Source: Xanthomonas sp. Leaf131 (GTDB lineage: Bacteria > Pseudomonadota > Gammaproteobacteria > Xanthomonadales > Xanthomonadaceae). Taken from it: DNA of 64,000 nucleotides. The position numbers and the translations under genes were made by a program. A model generated the notes under the pieces. The model had not been told where the DNA came from. It ran no database searches and saw only the letters and a list, made by a program, of their open reading frames with translations. Within the stretch, counting starts at the first letter, position 1; each line of letters begins with the position of its first letter. Of this stretch, positions 27,315 to 37,871 are shown piece by piece. Location: contig NZ_LMOG01000006.1 of the NCBI RefSeq assembly GCF_001423495.1, forward strand, positions 158,374-222,373, written 5' to 3'.

Positions 27315-27423
27315 GTTCCTGTAGGCGCTCACGCGCCGCTCGTTACCGCATGCCGCCAATTGGTTGCATCGCGGACTCACGGAAGCGTTGCCTATAATCC
27401 GGCGCTCTCCCCTGGATGCAGCA

Positions 27424-28695
27424 ATGCCGCACGGGCTCCCGCGAAAAATACGTCTTGCCTTCCTGCTGCAGGTCGCACTGGCGAGCCTGGCCATCGTGCT
27501 GGGCGGCTATCTGATTTCCTTCGTCATCAAGTACAGCCTGGTGCGCACCGTGCTCGCCGACGAGGCAGTGCACTTCTGGCGTCTGCACAAGAGCGCGCCG
27601 AATAATCCACCGCCGAATACCCGCAATATCCAGGGGTATTTCTCGCCTGCCGGCGCAGGTGGCGACAACGTACCGGCGGTGCTGCGGCGGTTGTCGTCGG
27701 GCTTCAGTGAAGTGGCGGCCGCCGATGCGCTGGTGTATGTCGACCAACGCCCGGAAGGCCGCTTGTATCTGGTGTTTTCGCGCTCGCGTGCGGCCCATCT
27801 GACCTTATGGTTCGGCGTGGTGCCGGCGATCTTGGTGCTGTTGGCGATCTACGGCGTGTTCTGGTTTACCTATCGGGTTTCCAAGCGGTTGGTGTCGCCG
27901 ATCAGCTGGCTTGCACGGCGGGTTTCGCAGTGGGATCCACGCAATCCCGATGTGGACGAGCTGGCGCCGGAACGCTTGCCGGCAGAATTGCAGGGCGAAA
28001 CCCGGCAACTGGCGGCCGCCTTGCATGCGCTCGGGCAACGGGTCAGCGACCATGTGGCGCGCGAACGCAACTTCACCCGCGATGCCAGCCATGAGCTGCG
28101 CACGCCGTTGACGGTGATCCGTGTGGCCAGCGACATGGCCTTGGACGACGACGAGCTCTCGCCGCGTACGCAACGCAGCCTGCGCCGGATCCAGCGTGCT
28201 GGCCGCGATATGGAAGCGGTGATCGATGCGTTTCTGATCCTGGCGCGCGAAGCCGAGATCGACCCGCAGAGCGAAACCTTCGACGCCGCCGAACTGGCCG
28301 GCGAAGAGGTGGAAAGTGCGCGCGAATTGTTGGGCGACAAGCCGGTGTCGTTGCGGATGGTTGGCGACCAGAGCCTGCAGATGTTCGCCCCGCCACGCGT
28401 CATGCGGGTGGTGCTCAGCAATTTGCTACGTAACGCCTGCGCTTACACCGACACAGGCAGTATCGAAGTGGAAGTGACCCAGGACCGCATTATCGTGCGC
28501 GATACCGGTATCGGCATGAGCGAAGACGCGCGTGCACGTGCATTCGAACCGTTCTTCCGCGCCGACCCCACACGCCCGCAAGGCACCGGCCTGGGGCTGT
28601 CGATCGTGCGCCGGTTGTGCGACCGCTTCGGTTGGCGGATCGAATTGCACAGCGAGGCCGATGTGGGGACGTCGGTGGCGGTGGTGGTGGCTTGA
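27424..28695 (+). CDS. Sensor histidine kinase
   Basis: Inner-membrane sensor kinase of 423 residues. Two membrane segments (about residues 10-35 and 125-148) flank a periplasmic domain of about 90 residues containing a proline-rich piece (APNNPPPNTRNIQGYF). A HAMP-like linker (RVSKRLVSPISWLARRV) follows, then the dimerisation domain with His223 in RDASHELRTPL, and the ATPase domain with NLLRNACAYTD (N box), VRDTGIGMS (G1), FEPFFRADP (F) and GTGLGLSIVRRLC (G2). The ATG at 27424 is used; a longer in-frame extension to 27364 is unlikely. The signal sensed is unknown. Confidence 0.92.
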   Translation: MPHGLPRKIRLAFLLQVALASLAIVLGGYLISFVIKYSLVRTVLADEAVHFWRLHKSAPNNPPPNTRNIQGYFSPAGAGGDNVPAVLRRLSSGFSEVAAADALVYVDQRPEGRLYLVFSRSRAAHLTLWFGVVPAILVLLAIYGVFWFTYRVSKRLVSPISWLARRVSQWDPRNPDVDELAPERLPAELQGETRQLAAALHALGQRVSDHVARERNFTRDASHELRTPLTVIRVASDMALDDDELSPRTQRSLRRIQRAGRDMEAVIDAFLILAREAEIDPQSETFDAAELAGEEVESARELLGDKPVSLRMVGDQSLQMFAPPRVMRVVLSNLLRNACAYTDTGSIEVEVTQDRIIVRDTGIGMSEDARARAFEPFFRADPTRPQGTGLGLSIVRRLCDRFGWRIELHSEADVGTSVAVVVA

Positions 28696-28809
28696 AGCTT
28701 GCATCGGTATAGACCGATGCCACTCGTACACTGCGGTTCTGAGCGCGCCGCCTGCCCCCGCTGACGACCGCTCGCTACATGTTGTTAGCCGCGCCTGGTT
28801 GATCGAAAG

Positions 28810-28845
28810 ATCCGGCAATCGCAAGCGCAATCGCAATCGCCGGAT
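28810..28845. terminator. Hairpin between convergent genes
   Basis: ATCCGGC (28810-28816) pairs with GCCGGAT (28839-28845). The loop is an imperfect CAATCG-type repeat. It sits between the kinase stop and the convergent SGNH hydrolase stop, suggesting a bidirectional terminator. Confidence 0.4.
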
Positions 28846-28860
28846 CGGTTCCGCATCGGG

Positions 28861-29562
28861 CTACTTGTGCTCCAGCACCGGTGTCACAGCCTTGCGCCAG
28901 ATCGCGTAACCGTTGGCGGTCATGTGCAGCATGTCCTCGCGAAACAAGTCCGGGCGCGGCTTGCCGCTGGCATCCAGCATTGGCGTGTAAACGTCGACGT
29001 AGTCCACGCGCGGCAGCGGCGCGAGTGCGTCCTTGATCAAGCGATTGGCGCTGATGATCGCCGGCAGCAAATGCGCACGCGAGGGGCTGGGTTTGATCGA
29101 CAGATAGCTGATGCGCGCTTTGGGCAGATCGCGACGAATGCGCGTTACGAACGCCAGCACATCGTCGCGCACCTGCTCCGGCGTACGGCCGCTGTTGAGA
29201 TCGTTGTCGCCGGCATACAGCACGACCTGGCGCGGCGCGTAGGGGAGCACGATGCGGTCCGCATACCAGGTGCTGTCGCGTACTTCCGAGCCGCCGAAGC
29301 CACGATTGATCACCGGCTTGCCGGGAAAGTCCTGCGCCAAGCTGTCCCAGAAGCGGATCGACGAGCTGCCCACGAATACGATGCCGTGCTTGGGCGGCGG
29401 TTGCTGCGCGTCGCTGGCGGCAAAGCGTTGCATGTCGTCTTCCCATGCGGCATTGGAGACCTGTGCCGGCACTTGCGGCACGGTGTGCGGGGCGGCGGCG
29501 TGGACGTGGACGGACAACAACGCAAGGGCGCACAGCAGTGTGCGCAAAGGATGTTTGGTCAT
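28861..29562 (-). CDS. Exported SGNH/GDSL-type hydrolase
   Basis: 233-residue exported esterase-like protein. The ATG at 29562 opens a signal peptide ending VHAAA near residue 23. The SGNH blocks are FVGSSSIRFW (nucleophile Ser region, near 65), NRGFGGSEV (block II), VLYAGDNDLNSG (block III) and EDMLHMTANGYAIW (block V with catalytic Asp and His). Family relatives are acetylesterases or acylhydrolases acting on polysaccharide or lipid esters outside the cytoplasm. The frame is open upstream to 29820, but that part has no start support. It is monocistronic. Confidence 0.87.
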   Translation of the reverse strand: MTKHPLRTLLCALALLSVHVHAAAPHTVPQVPAQVSNAAWEDDMQRFAASDAQQPPPKHGIVFVGSSSIRFWDSLAQDFPGKPVINRGFGGSEVRDSTWYADRIVLPYAPRQVVLYAGDNDLNSGRTPEQVRDDVLAFVTRIRRDLPKARISYLSIKPSPSRAHLLPAIISANRLIKDALAPLPRVDYVDVYTPMLDASGKPRPDLFREDMLHMTANGYAIWRKAVTPVLEHK

Positions 29563-29869
29563 GCGAAAGAACCTGCGGCAGTGAAGCGGACCGCCATGGT
29601 GCGACAGGCTGGAAGCGCAGGGCAAACCCGTTGGCTGCCAGCGCGCGGCATCGCCTTGCGCGCAGAGCGCATCGCCGTGCCTGGCCCGACCATGCGGCAG
29701 ATGATGCGCGCTGACTGCCTTGTAGACCCAACGGCAGCTGTTCGGACGGGAGGGCACGCCCTGGCGGTGGGCAGCGCCACGGTGCAAAATTCGCCCTTTC
29801 CTGAGTAGCGGCCACATCATGCGTTCGATCCGTCCCCTGACACGCCCTTGCGGCCGGAAGCGCTGACGC

Positions 29870-30250
29870 GTGGCCGATCAACTGGGACACGTGCCGCGCG
29901 GCCCGCGCCGCATGCTCAAGGCGGCGATCTGGTCGTGGCAGGGATTGCGCGCGGCATGGCTGCATGAATCTTCGTTTCGGCTCGAGGTCTGTCTGGCCGT
30001 GGTGCTGGCCCCGCTAGGCCTGTGGCTCGGTCAGTCCGGTCTGGAGCGCATCGCGCTGATTGCGCCCCTGCTGATCGTGCTGGCGGCTGAATTGTTGAAT
30101 TCCGCGATCGAAGCGGTAATCGAACGCTACGGCCCGGAACACCACGTGCTGGCCGGCCGCGCCAAGGACATGGGCTCGGCGGCGGTGTTTTTGCTGCTGA
30201 TCAATGTGCTGCTGTGTTGGGGGCTGATCTTGTTGCCGCGGGTGTTCTGA
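29870..30250 (+). CDS. dgkA: Diacylglycerol kinase
   Basis: Small integral membrane kinase of 126 residues that rephosphorylates diacylglycerol formed during periplasmic glucan or lipopolysaccharide modification. The start is GTG 29870. There are three hydrophobic segments, and the active-site motif AAELLNSAIEAVIERYG followed by AKDMGSAAVFLLL matches prokaryotic DgkA. The length agrees with E. coli DgkA (122). A surface-helix Glu (HESSFRLEV) is also conserved. It stands alone after the divergent SGNH gene. Confidence 0.95.
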   Translation: MADQLGHVPRGPRRMLKAAIWSWQGLRAAWLHESSFRLEVCLAVVLAPLGLWLGQSGLERIALIAPLLIVLAAELLNSAIEAVIERYGPEHHVLAGRAKDMGSAAVFLLLINVLLCWGLILLPRVF

Positions 30251-30585
30251 GAGCGGTTGGTCACGCGCGAGCCGTGGCAGCCAGCCCTTCTTGGAGGCGA
30301 TTGCTTAGCGAAAGCGTGGAGACGTACATGGCGATGCGAGGCATCAGAGCGTGAGTGCGTCAGCGGAAGAGCCCGGCGTTCGTGTGGCGGTCAGTGACTC
30401 TCTCTACCAGTTGTCAGCCTCTGTCGCGCCTAGCGACAGTGCGCACACCGATGCGTTCGAACTGACGTAGTTCTTAAATCCGAGAACTGATCGCCCAGTG
30501 GAACAATCCGCCAGTCGTACGCATGTGCATGCCGGCTTGACTTGCCACATGGCATGCTGCGGCTCTCTTCAACGGAGTCGCCTGC
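30251..30585. other. Gene-free gap between dgkA and lemA
   Basis: 335 bases with no convincing coding frame and no recognised repeat. The short pair TGTCGCG/CTAGCGACA around 30420-30440 is the only local symmetry seen. It presumably contains the lemA promoter. Confidence 0.4.
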
Positions 30586-31224
30586 ATGCCTGTCCTGATT
30601 CGCGCCCTGGTGTTGCTGATGCTGACCGTCTCGCTGTCCGGTTGCGGCTACAACGCGATCCAGCAGAAGGAGGAAGGGGTCAAGGCAGGATGGTCGGAAG
30701 TACTGAATCAATACCAGCGCCGCGCCGATCTGATTCCCAATCTGGTGCGCACGGTGCAGGGCTATGCCCAGCAGGAGCGCCAGGTGCTGACCGAGGTGAC
30801 CAATGCGCGCTCGCGTGTCGGGCAGATTCAGGTCAATGCCGACGACGAAGCATCGCTGAAGAATTTTCAGCAAGCGCAGGGCGAACTCGGTAGCGCGCTG
30901 TCGCGTTTGCTGGTGGTCAGCGAAAACTATCCGCAGTTGAAATCCGACCAGTCGTTTCGCGACCTGCAGGTACAGCTGGAAGGCACCGAAAACCGCATCA
31001 CGGTGGCGCGCGGTCGTTATATCCAGACGGTGCAGGAGTACAACACCTATATCCGTTCGTTCCCGCAGGTGATCACCGCCAAGATTTTTGGGTACCAGCC
31101 CAAGCCGAATTTCACTGTGGAAAACGAAGCGCAGATCTCGCGCGCACCGCAGGTGGATTTCGGTAATCAGCAGGCGCCGCAGCAACAGCCCGTGCAGCAA
31201 CCGCAGCCGCAGCCTGCGCAGTAA
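30586..31224 (+). CDS. lemA: LemA-family lipoprotein
   Basis: 212-residue LemA-family protein. The N-terminus carries a lipobox (SLSGC, Cys near residue 20), so it is predicted to be membrane-anchored by lipid rather than by a helix. The core shows the family sequence YNAIQQKEEGVKAGWSEVLNQYQRRADLIPNLVRTVQGY and a four-helix bundle pattern up to about residue 185, then a Gln/Pro-rich tail. LemA has no settled biochemical role and is often next to TPM-domain proteins, as here. The ATG is preceded by CGGAG. Confidence 0.92.
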   Translation: MPVLIRALVLLMLTVSLSGCGYNAIQQKEEGVKAGWSEVLNQYQRRADLIPNLVRTVQGYAQQERQVLTEVTNARSRVGQIQVNADDEASLKNFQQAQGELGSALSRLLVVSENYPQLKSDQSFRDLQVQLEGTENRITVARGRYIQTVQEYNTYIRSFPQVITAKIFGYQPKPNFTVENEAQISRAPQVDFGNQQAPQQQPVQQPQPQPAQ

Positions 31225-31237
31225 AGACATGCAATTT

Positions 31238-31258
31238 GCGCAGTACCAAGTACTGCGC
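31238..31258 (+). terminator. Hairpin after lemA
   Basis: GCGCAGTAC (31238-31246) pairs perfectly with GTACTGCGC (31250-31258) around CAA, 13 bases after the lemA stop. There is no T-run. Confidence 0.45.
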
Positions 31259-31354
31259 GGTGTGCTGCACGGCATGGCGAGGCGATCGCTAGGTTTGCAA
31301 CGGCGACTAACCTATCGCCTGCTTAATCAATCAATTTTCAAATGCGGGACATCA

Positions 31355-31536
31355 AGCCCCTCTCCTGCGGGAGAGGGGTTGGGGTGAGGGTACGAGGCGA
31401 GCGAAGCAGTGGAGCAGTCGGTGATTCGCTCCTGACGGCGCGTGGCGACGCGTTTGTCATTGCAGGCACTCGCAGATCTCTGCGGCGCACCCTCATCCAC
31501 CCTGCGGGGCACCTTTTCCCGTAGGGAGAAGGGAAG
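31355..31536. repeat. Xanthomonad-type intergenic repeat
   Basis: CCCCTCTCCTGCGGGAGAGG, TTGGGGTGAGGGTACG, CACCCTCATCC and CTGCGGGGCACCTTTTCCC, ending GGGAGAAGGG. It is the same family as 3420-3690 and 9003-9175, inserted between lemA and the first TPM gene. Confidence 0.65.
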
Positions 31537-31587
31537 CTAAGTGTCAGTGCTGATTAACTGTCAGTGCTCATCAGGTAGGAGTTGGTA

Positions 31588-32487
31588 ATGCGGCAAACGT
31601 ACATGTGGGTGTTGTGGATGATGGCGCTACTTCTGCTGCCGGCATCGCTGCTGGCGCAGGACCTTGCTCCCATTCCGCCGCTGCGCTCGCCGGTAGTCGA
31701 TGTCACCGGCACATTGGACGCCACCCAGATCCAGCAGCTAGAGCAGCAGGCGCTGGCTTTGCAGCAGCGCAAAGGCGCGCAGTTGCAGATCCTGATCGTG
31801 CCGAGCACGCAGCCGGAGGCGATCGAGCAATACACCCAGCGCGTGTTCGACCAGTGGAAGATCGGGCGCAAGGGCGTGGACGACGGTGTGTTGCTGCTGG
31901 TGGCCAAGGACGACCGCCGCGTCCGCATCCAGCCCGGTTACGGCCTGGAAGGCGCGATCCCCGACATCACGGCCAACCGCATCATCCAGGAGTATCTGGC
32001 CCCACGCTTCCGTGAGGGCGACTACGCGGGCGGGATCAGTGCCGCGACCGCGACGCTGGCCGGTTTGATCGAAGGCGAGGCCTTACCGGCGCCGGTCAGC
32101 GGGCATGCCGATGGCGGCGTGGCCAATAACGGCTCGGGTGGCGGAGGCGGCTGGATCATGGCGTTGTTCATCGGCTTTGTCGTCGCGATGGTGGCGCGCG
32201 GCATGCTCGGCGCGTTGCCGCGGCCGCTGCGCGCGTTGCTGACCGGCGTCGCAGCCGGCGGTGCCGCACTGCTATTCACCTCGTTGCTGTTCGCCAGCGT
32301 GGGCGCGGCGGTCATCGGGCTGCTGGCAGGGCTGATGTCCGGCTCGCCGGGACGCTTTGTCGGCGGCGGTGGCTGGGGCGGTGGCGGATTCGGTGGATTT
32401 GGTGGCGGCGGCCGTGGCGGTTTCGGCGGTGGCTGGGGTGGCGGTGGCGGATCGTCGGGAGGCGGTGGCGCCTCGGGGAGCTGGTAA
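31588..32487 (+). CDS. TPM-domain (YgcG-like) membrane protein with Gly-rich tail
   Basis: 299-residue protein with a signal peptide (ending LLAQ near residue 25). A TPM domain (about 35-170: VVDVTGTLDATQIQQLEQQ, GVDDGVLLLVAKDDRRVRIQPGYGLEGAIPD) is followed by two membrane segments (about 185-265) and a C-terminal tail of about 40 residues almost entirely Gly, Trp, Phe and Ser. The ATG at 31588 follows TAGGAG; a TTG at 31582 is in frame. TPM proteins have been linked to photosystem repair in plants and to acid phosphatase activity in some cases; the bacterial role is unclear. It is paired with lemA and the next TPM gene. Confidence 0.9.
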   Translation: MRQTYMWVLWMMALLLLPASLLAQDLAPIPPLRSPVVDVTGTLDATQIQQLEQQALALQQRKGAQLQILIVPSTQPEAIEQYTQRVFDQWKIGRKGVDDGVLLLVAKDDRRVRIQPGYGLEGAIPDITANRIIQEYLAPRFREGDYAGGISAATATLAGLIEGEALPAPVSGHADGGVANNGSGGGGGWIMALFIGFVVAMVARGMLGALPRPLRALLTGVAAGGAALLFTSLLFASVGAAVIGLLAGLMSGSPGRFVGGGGWGGGGFGGFGGGGRGGFGGGWGGGGGSSGGGGASGSW

Positions 32488-32978
32488 TGCGGTGGCTCAG
32501 GCATGTCTTCGCGCCCTCGGCGCAGCGTAGTTTCCCGGCCAGTTGCATGGACGCGATTGCCGCAGCCGTTGCAGCCAGCGAGCGCACCCATAGCGGCCAG
32601 ATCATGGTGGCGGTGGAAGCAGACCTGCCGCTGGATGCGCTCTGGCGCGGGCAGACCGCCCGCCAACGCGCCGAGCAGGCCTTCGCACAACTGCGCACCT
32701 GGGACACCGAGGCCAATAACGGCGTGCTGCTGTATCTGCTGCTGGCCGACCACGCCATCGAAGTGGTGGCCGACCGCGGCCTGCGCAGCCAGGTGCCGGA
32801 CGCGCGCTGGGCAGAAGTGTGCCGGCGCATGCAGGAATTCCTGCGCGATGGCGAGCACGAGGCGGCGGTGCTGGCCGGAATCGAGGCGGTCACAGAGCTG
32901 TTGACGGAGCATTTCCCGGCCGCTGCGGACGCACAGCATGAAGACGAGCTGCCCGATCGTCCCCAGCTCTTAGGCTGA
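32487..32978 (+). CDS. Second TPM-domain protein, cytosolic or membrane-peripheral
   Basis: 163-residue TPM-domain protein. Its ATG overlaps the stop of the preceding TPM gene (TAATG), so translation is coupled. It lacks a signal peptide and Gly-rich tail. The core reads IAAAVAASERTHSGQIMVAVEADLPL, RAEQAFAQLRTWDTEANNGVLLYLLLADHAIEVVADRGL and a C-terminal helix with EAVTELLTEHFP. It is a shortened, probably cytoplasmic partner of the first TPM protein. The trio lemA-TPM-TPM forms one unit. Confidence 0.88.
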   Translation: MRWLRHVFAPSAQRSFPASCMDAIAAAVAASERTHSGQIMVAVEADLPLDALWRGQTARQRAEQAFAQLRTWDTEANNGVLLYLLLADHAIEVVADRGLRSQVPDARWAEVCRRMQEFLRDGEHEAAVLAGIEAVTELLTEHFPAAADAQHEDELPDRPQLLG

Positions 32979-33032
32979 GCGCGCGCGAGGTGGCAGAATA
33001 GCCGCCTCGCTTTTTCGTAATCTGCGGTCCGC

Positions 33033-33923
33033 ATGATCTATCTGCACGCCATCGACCCCATCGCCTTCTCGCTTGGCCCGGTGCAGGTGCACTGGTACGG
33101 GTTGATGTACCTGGCCGCGTTCTTCTCCGCCTGGGCCCTGGGCCGCTCGCGCATCCTGCGCGGCCGCCTGCCCGGCGTGGACATGGACGGATTTTCCGAT
33201 CTGTTGTTCTACGGCATGCTCGGTGTGGTACTGGGTGGGCGCATCGGCTACATGCTGTTCTATGCGTTCGACAGCCTGCTGGCCAACCCGCTGATTCTGT
33301 TCAAGGTGTGGCAGGGCGGCATGAGCTTCCATGGCGGCCTGCTGGGTGTACTGATCGCCTGCGGGCTGTGGGCGCGCAAGCACCGGTTGCACTTCTTCGA
33401 TGTGATGGATTTCGTGGCGCCGCTGGTGCCGTTGGGTCTGGGCTTCGGGAGGCTCGGCAATTTTGTCGGCGGCGAGTTGTGGGGCAAGTTCACCCAGGCC
33501 GGCTGGGGCGTAATCTTTCCGCTTGCGCCGGAGCTGGCCGGGCAGTTGCCTGCGCAGATCCAGGCGCAGTACGCCACTGGCGCGTTGAATCAGTTCGCGC
33601 GCCATCCTTCGCAGCTCTACGAAGCTGCGCTGGAAGGCGTGGTGATGTTCGTGGTGTTGTGGGCGTTTTCGATGAAGCCGCGCGCGCGTTATGCGGTGTC
33701 GGGGATGTTTGCGCTGCTGTATGGCGTGTTCCGTTTCATCGTGGAATTCGTGCGCGTGCCGGATGCGCCGCTCGGCTACCTGGCCTTCAACTGGCTGACG
33801 ATGGGGCAGATCCTGAGTCTGCCGTTGATCATCGGCGGCCTGGTGTTGCTGGCGATGTCGCGCCGCGCGCCGGTGTTGCAGCCGGTGGTGGTGGATACCG
33901 CCGTGGCGGGAGCCGCCAAGTGA
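33033..33923 (+). CDS. lgt: Prolipoprotein diacylglyceryl transferase
   Basis: Inner-membrane enzyme of 296 residues that transfers a diacylglyceryl group from phosphatidylglycerol to the lipobox Cys of lipoproteins, the first step of lipoprotein maturation. It has seven predicted membrane segments. The Lgt signature [17 protein letters not shown] is near residue 137, with [11 protein letters not shown] near 95 and RHPSQLYEA near 190. The last bases overlap thyA (GTGA), reproducing the lgt-thyA order of enterobacteria. Confidence 0.97.
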   Translation: MIYLHAIDPIAFSLGPVQVHWYGLMYLAAFFSAWALGRSRILRGRLPGVDMDGFSDLLFYGMLGVVLGGRIGYMLFYAFDSLLANPLILFKVWQGGMSFHGGLLGVLIACGLWARKHRLHFFDVMDFVAPLVPLGLGFGRLGNFVGGELWGKFTQAGWGVIFPLAPELAGQLPAQIQAQYATGALNQFARHPSQLYEAALEGVVMFVVLWAFSMKPRARYAVSGMFALLYGVFRFIVEFVRVPDAPLGYLAFNWLTMGQILSLPLIIGGLVLLAMSRRAPVLQPVVVDTAVAGAAK

Positions 33924-34714
33924 AGCCGTATCTGGATCTGCTGCAGCATGTGCTGGAACACGGCGCCCAGAAGTCCGATCGCACCGGCACCGGCACGCGC
34001 AGCGTGTTCGGCTGGCAGATGCGCTTCGACCTCAACGACGGGTTTCCGCTGGTCACCACCAAGAAGCTGCATCTGCGCTCGATCATCCACGAGCTGCTGT
34101 GGTTTCTGCAGGGCGACACCAACATCGGTTATCTCAAGGACAACCAGGTCCGCATCTGGGACGAATGGGCCGATGCCGATGGCAATCTCGGCCCGGTCTA
34201 CGGCAAGCAGTGGCGGCGCTGGACCGGCCCGGACGGCGTGGACATCGACCAGATGCAATGGCTGGTGGACGAGATCAAGCGCAACCCGGATTCGCGCCGG
34301 CTGGTGATCAGCGCCTGGAACGTGGGCGAGCTACCGCAGATGGCGCTAATGCCCTGCCATAGCCTGTTCCAGTTCTATGTGGGCGACGGCAAGCTCAGCT
34401 GCCAGCTGTATCAGCGCAGCGGCGACATCTTTCTCGGCGTGCCATTCAATATCGCCAGCTATGCATTGCTGACGCATATGGTGGCGCAGGCCACCGGCCT
34501 GGGCGTTGGCGATTTCGTGCACACCCTGGGCGATGCGCACCTGTATTCGAATCACTTCGAGCAGGCGCGCGAGCAACTGACGCGCACGCCGCGTGCGCTG
34601 CCCACGCTGCGCCTGAATCCGGAGGTGACCGACCTGTTCGCGTTCCGCTTCGACGACATCGCCATCGAAGGCTACGACCCGCATCCGGCGATCAAGGCGC
34701 CGGTGGCGGTGTGA
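33920..34714 (+). CDS. thyA: Thymidylate synthase
   Basis: Converts dUMP to dTMP using methylenetetrahydrofolate, releasing dihydrofolate. It is 264 residues, the same as the E. coli enzyme, with catalytic Cys146 in [11 protein letters not shown], Arg residues in [13 protein letters not shown], and [22 protein letters not shown]. The start is a GTG that overlaps the lgt stop by 4 bases. The dihydrofolate product is recycled by the downstream folA gene, 44 bases away. Confidence 0.97.
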   Translation: MKPYLDLLQHVLEHGAQKSDRTGTGTRSVFGWQMRFDLNDGFPLVTTKKLHLRSIIHELLWFLQGDTNIGYLKDNQVRIWDEWADADGNLGPVYGKQWRRWTGPDGVDIDQMQWLVDEIKRNPDSRRLVISAWNVGELPQMALMPCHSLFQFYVGDGKLSCQLYQRSGDIFLGVPFNIASYALLTHMVAQATGLGVGDFVHTLGDAHLYSNHFEQAREQLTRTPRALPTLRLNPEVTDLFAFRFDDIAIEGYDPHPAIKAPVAV

Positions 34715-34758
34715 GTGGCGGTTGCATGATGCGATCGGCCTGCGCTGTATGCTGACGT

Positions 34759-35253
34759 ATGAAAATCACCTTGATCGTCGCATTCGACCGCAACAACGCC
34801 ATTGGCCGCGATAACGACTTGCCGTGGAAGTTGCCGGACGATCTGAAGCGCTTCAAGGCGCTGACGTTGGGTAAGCCGATCCTGATGGGGCGCAAGACCG
34901 CGCAGTCGTTGGGGCGTGCGTTGCCGGGGCGTTTGAATCTGGTGTTGACGCGCTCCGGGCAGGTGCCGTTCGAAGGCATGCAGGCAGTGGCATCGGTCGA
35001 TGAGGCGATTGCCCAGGCCGATGCGGCTGGCGCGCAGGAGCTGTGCGTGATCGGCGGTGGCGAGGTGTATCGCCTGACGATGGAGCATGCGGATGTTCTG
35101 GCCGTCACCGAGGTCGCTACGATCGTGGAGCAGGCCGACACCCACTTTCCACCGATCGACCCGGCCGTGTGGGAACCCGTGCAGCGCGAGCGACACACCG
35201 CCGATGCGCGCCACGCGTTCGCGTTCGACTATGTGGATTACCAGCGGCGCTGA
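34759..35253 (+). CDS. folA: Dihydrofolate reductase
   Basis: NADPH-dependent enzyme of 164 residues that reduces dihydrofolate to tetrahydrofolate. Visible features are the Met20-loop region AIGRDNDLPWKLPDDLKRF with the active-site Asp near residue 28, GRKTAQSLGRALPGR (cofactor site), and VIGGGEVYRLTMEHADVLAVTEV. Length and order agree with chromosomal DHFR. It is probably transcribed with thyA. It converges on sfnR, and the 109-base gap shows no clear terminator. Confidence 0.96.
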   Translation: MKITLIVAFDRNNAIGRDNDLPWKLPDDLKRFKALTLGKPILMGRKTAQSLGRALPGRLNLVLTRSGQVPFEGMQAVASVDEAIAQADAAGAQELCVIGGGEVYRLTMEHADVLAVTEVATIVEQADTHFPPIDPAVWEPVQRERHTADARHAFAFDYVDYQRR

Positions 35254-35362
35254 GGCGTGCGTTTCGACTGCAGACCTATTGGCGCAGCAGTTGCGGCACG
35301 CCGTGCAGTGCATGCGCGGCTTGGCACTTTGCGCACGTCACGTGCAAACAGCTGCTGCGCGA

Positions 35363-36436
<1,074 letters not shown>

Positions 36437-36539
36437 GGGAAGGGCTCGTGCAGGGGGCGGGACGGGCGCTAGGCGGCGTCGGTTCAACACGGCGGGGCGC
36501 GAGGTCCGGCCTGGAACTACAGGCCAGGCGTCGGCAGGC

Positions 36540-37727
36540 TCAGGAGTAGAAACTGGGTGTGGGCGGCTGCTGGCGCAGCGCCCATTCGCCGAGTTCGCGC
36601 AGCTTGTAATCGACCGGGTCGTGCAGCGTCTGGGTGCGCAGGTTGCGCCAATAGCGGTCCAGCCGCAGCGCGGCGTGGGTGGCGCGCGCGCCGGTGACTT
36701 CGAACAGCTTGCTGCACACCTCCAGCCCGACGCGGGTGGTGGCCACTTTGGCGGCGGCCACCGCCAACGCCACCTGTGCGCGTTCGTCGCTGCTCAGTGC
36801 GTGCTCCTTGCGCCAGGCGGCGTCGAGCAGGTCGGCGGCGCGGCCGGTGAGCAGCCGGGCGCTTTCCAGGCCCAGCCAGAACTCGCCGTAGTGGGCCAGG
36901 ATGTAGGGATCCTCGCTGGCCCGTTCCACACCGGAGCGATGCCAGGCGCGGGCCTCGGTCAGGGTGTAGGTGCGCGCTTCTTCGAACGCGCCCTCTGCAA
37001 TGCCCAGGAACAGATGCGCGAACAGCAACTGCGCGATCAATGGGCGCAGACAGGCGAACGGCGTGCTCAAGGGGCCGGGATCGAGCAACAGCTCGCTTTC
37101 TTCCACGCGCACGCGTTCGAAGGTGGTACTGCCGCTGTCGGTCTGGCGCTGGCCGATGTTGTCCCAGTCGTGGCCCAGAGTGATGCCGCTGCGCGCGGTG
37201 GGAATGGCGCCGATCAGCAGTTTGCCGCTGCGCTCGTCCAGTGCGGAGGCGATCAACATCTGCGAGTCGATGGCGCCGGAGCAGAAACTCTTCCTGCCGG
37301 AAAACTCGCGCCAGCCCTCGCACTGCACGGCGACGGTGCGGGTATCCAGCGGATTGAGCGCATTGCCCCAGAACCATTGCTTGCGCGCGGTCTGTTCCAG
37401 CCACGGCTGCCACTGCGCCGGCTGGCCGAACAGGCGCACGGTGGCCAGCATCAAATGGTGGAAGCCGAAGACATGCGCGATGGAGCTATCGACCCTGGCG
37501 AAGGTGCGCACGATCTGCAGCACCTCGCTCCAGCTGGCGCCGAGCCCGCCGTACTGCACGGGAATGCTGAGCGCGAGCAGGCCGCTGCTGCGCAGCGCAT
37601 CGCGCTCGGCCTTGGGCGTGCCGCCGCGTGCATCGCGCTCCACGGCGGTGTCGGCGAAGCTGGCGGCCAGGCGCTGGGCGGTCTGCAATGGATCGAGCAG
37701 GGTCGGTTGCGGTTGATGGCTGGTCAT
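36540..37727 (-). CDS. sfnB: SfnB-family acyl-CoA dehydrogenase-like sulfur acquisition oxidoreductase
   Basis: 395-residue flavoprotein of the acyl-CoA dehydrogenase / two-component monooxygenase superfamily, SfnB subgroup. Motifs include LALSIPVQYGGLGASWSEVLQIVRTFARVDSSIAHVFGFHH near residue 55, FWGNALNPLD near 125, ATTRVGLEVCSKLFEVTGARAT near 335 and LDRYWRNLRTQTLHDPVDYK near 360, which corresponds to the flavin-binding end region. ATG 37727 is used; the open frame extends upstream to 37868 without start support. It follows ssuB by 144 bases. Relatives (SfnB, DszC) desulfurise organic sulfur compounds; the substrate here is not proven. Confidence 0.88.
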   Translation of the reverse strand: MTSHQPQPTLLDPLQTAQRLAASFADTAVERDARGGTPKAERDALRSSGLLALSIPVQYGGLGASWSEVLQIVRTFARVDSSIAHVFGFHHLMLATVRLFGQPAQWQPWLEQTARKQWFWGNALNPLDTRTVAVQCEGWREFSGRKSFCSGAIDSQMLIASALDERSGKLLIGAIPTARSGITLGHDWDNIGQRQTDSGSTTFERVRVEESELLLDPGPLSTPFACLRPLIAQLLFAHLFLGIAEGAFEEARTYTLTEARAWHRSGVERASEDPYILAHYGEFWLGLESARLLTGRAADLLDAAWRKEHALSSDERAQVALAVAAAKVATTRVGLEVCSKLFEVTGARATHAALRLDRYWRNLRTQTLHDPVDYKLRELGEWALRQQPPTPSFYS

Positions 37728-37871
37728 GCGCGATGGCCTTGGTCGGATGCGAAAGGATGGGATCGGTGCGTGCAGGCCGAAGGAGTGGTCGGCGCCGCTT
37801 GCCGATGATTGCGCAGAATCCCGCGCGCTGCTGTGCGCCGTGATCACCTGGAGCGCAGCGCAAACCACCGC

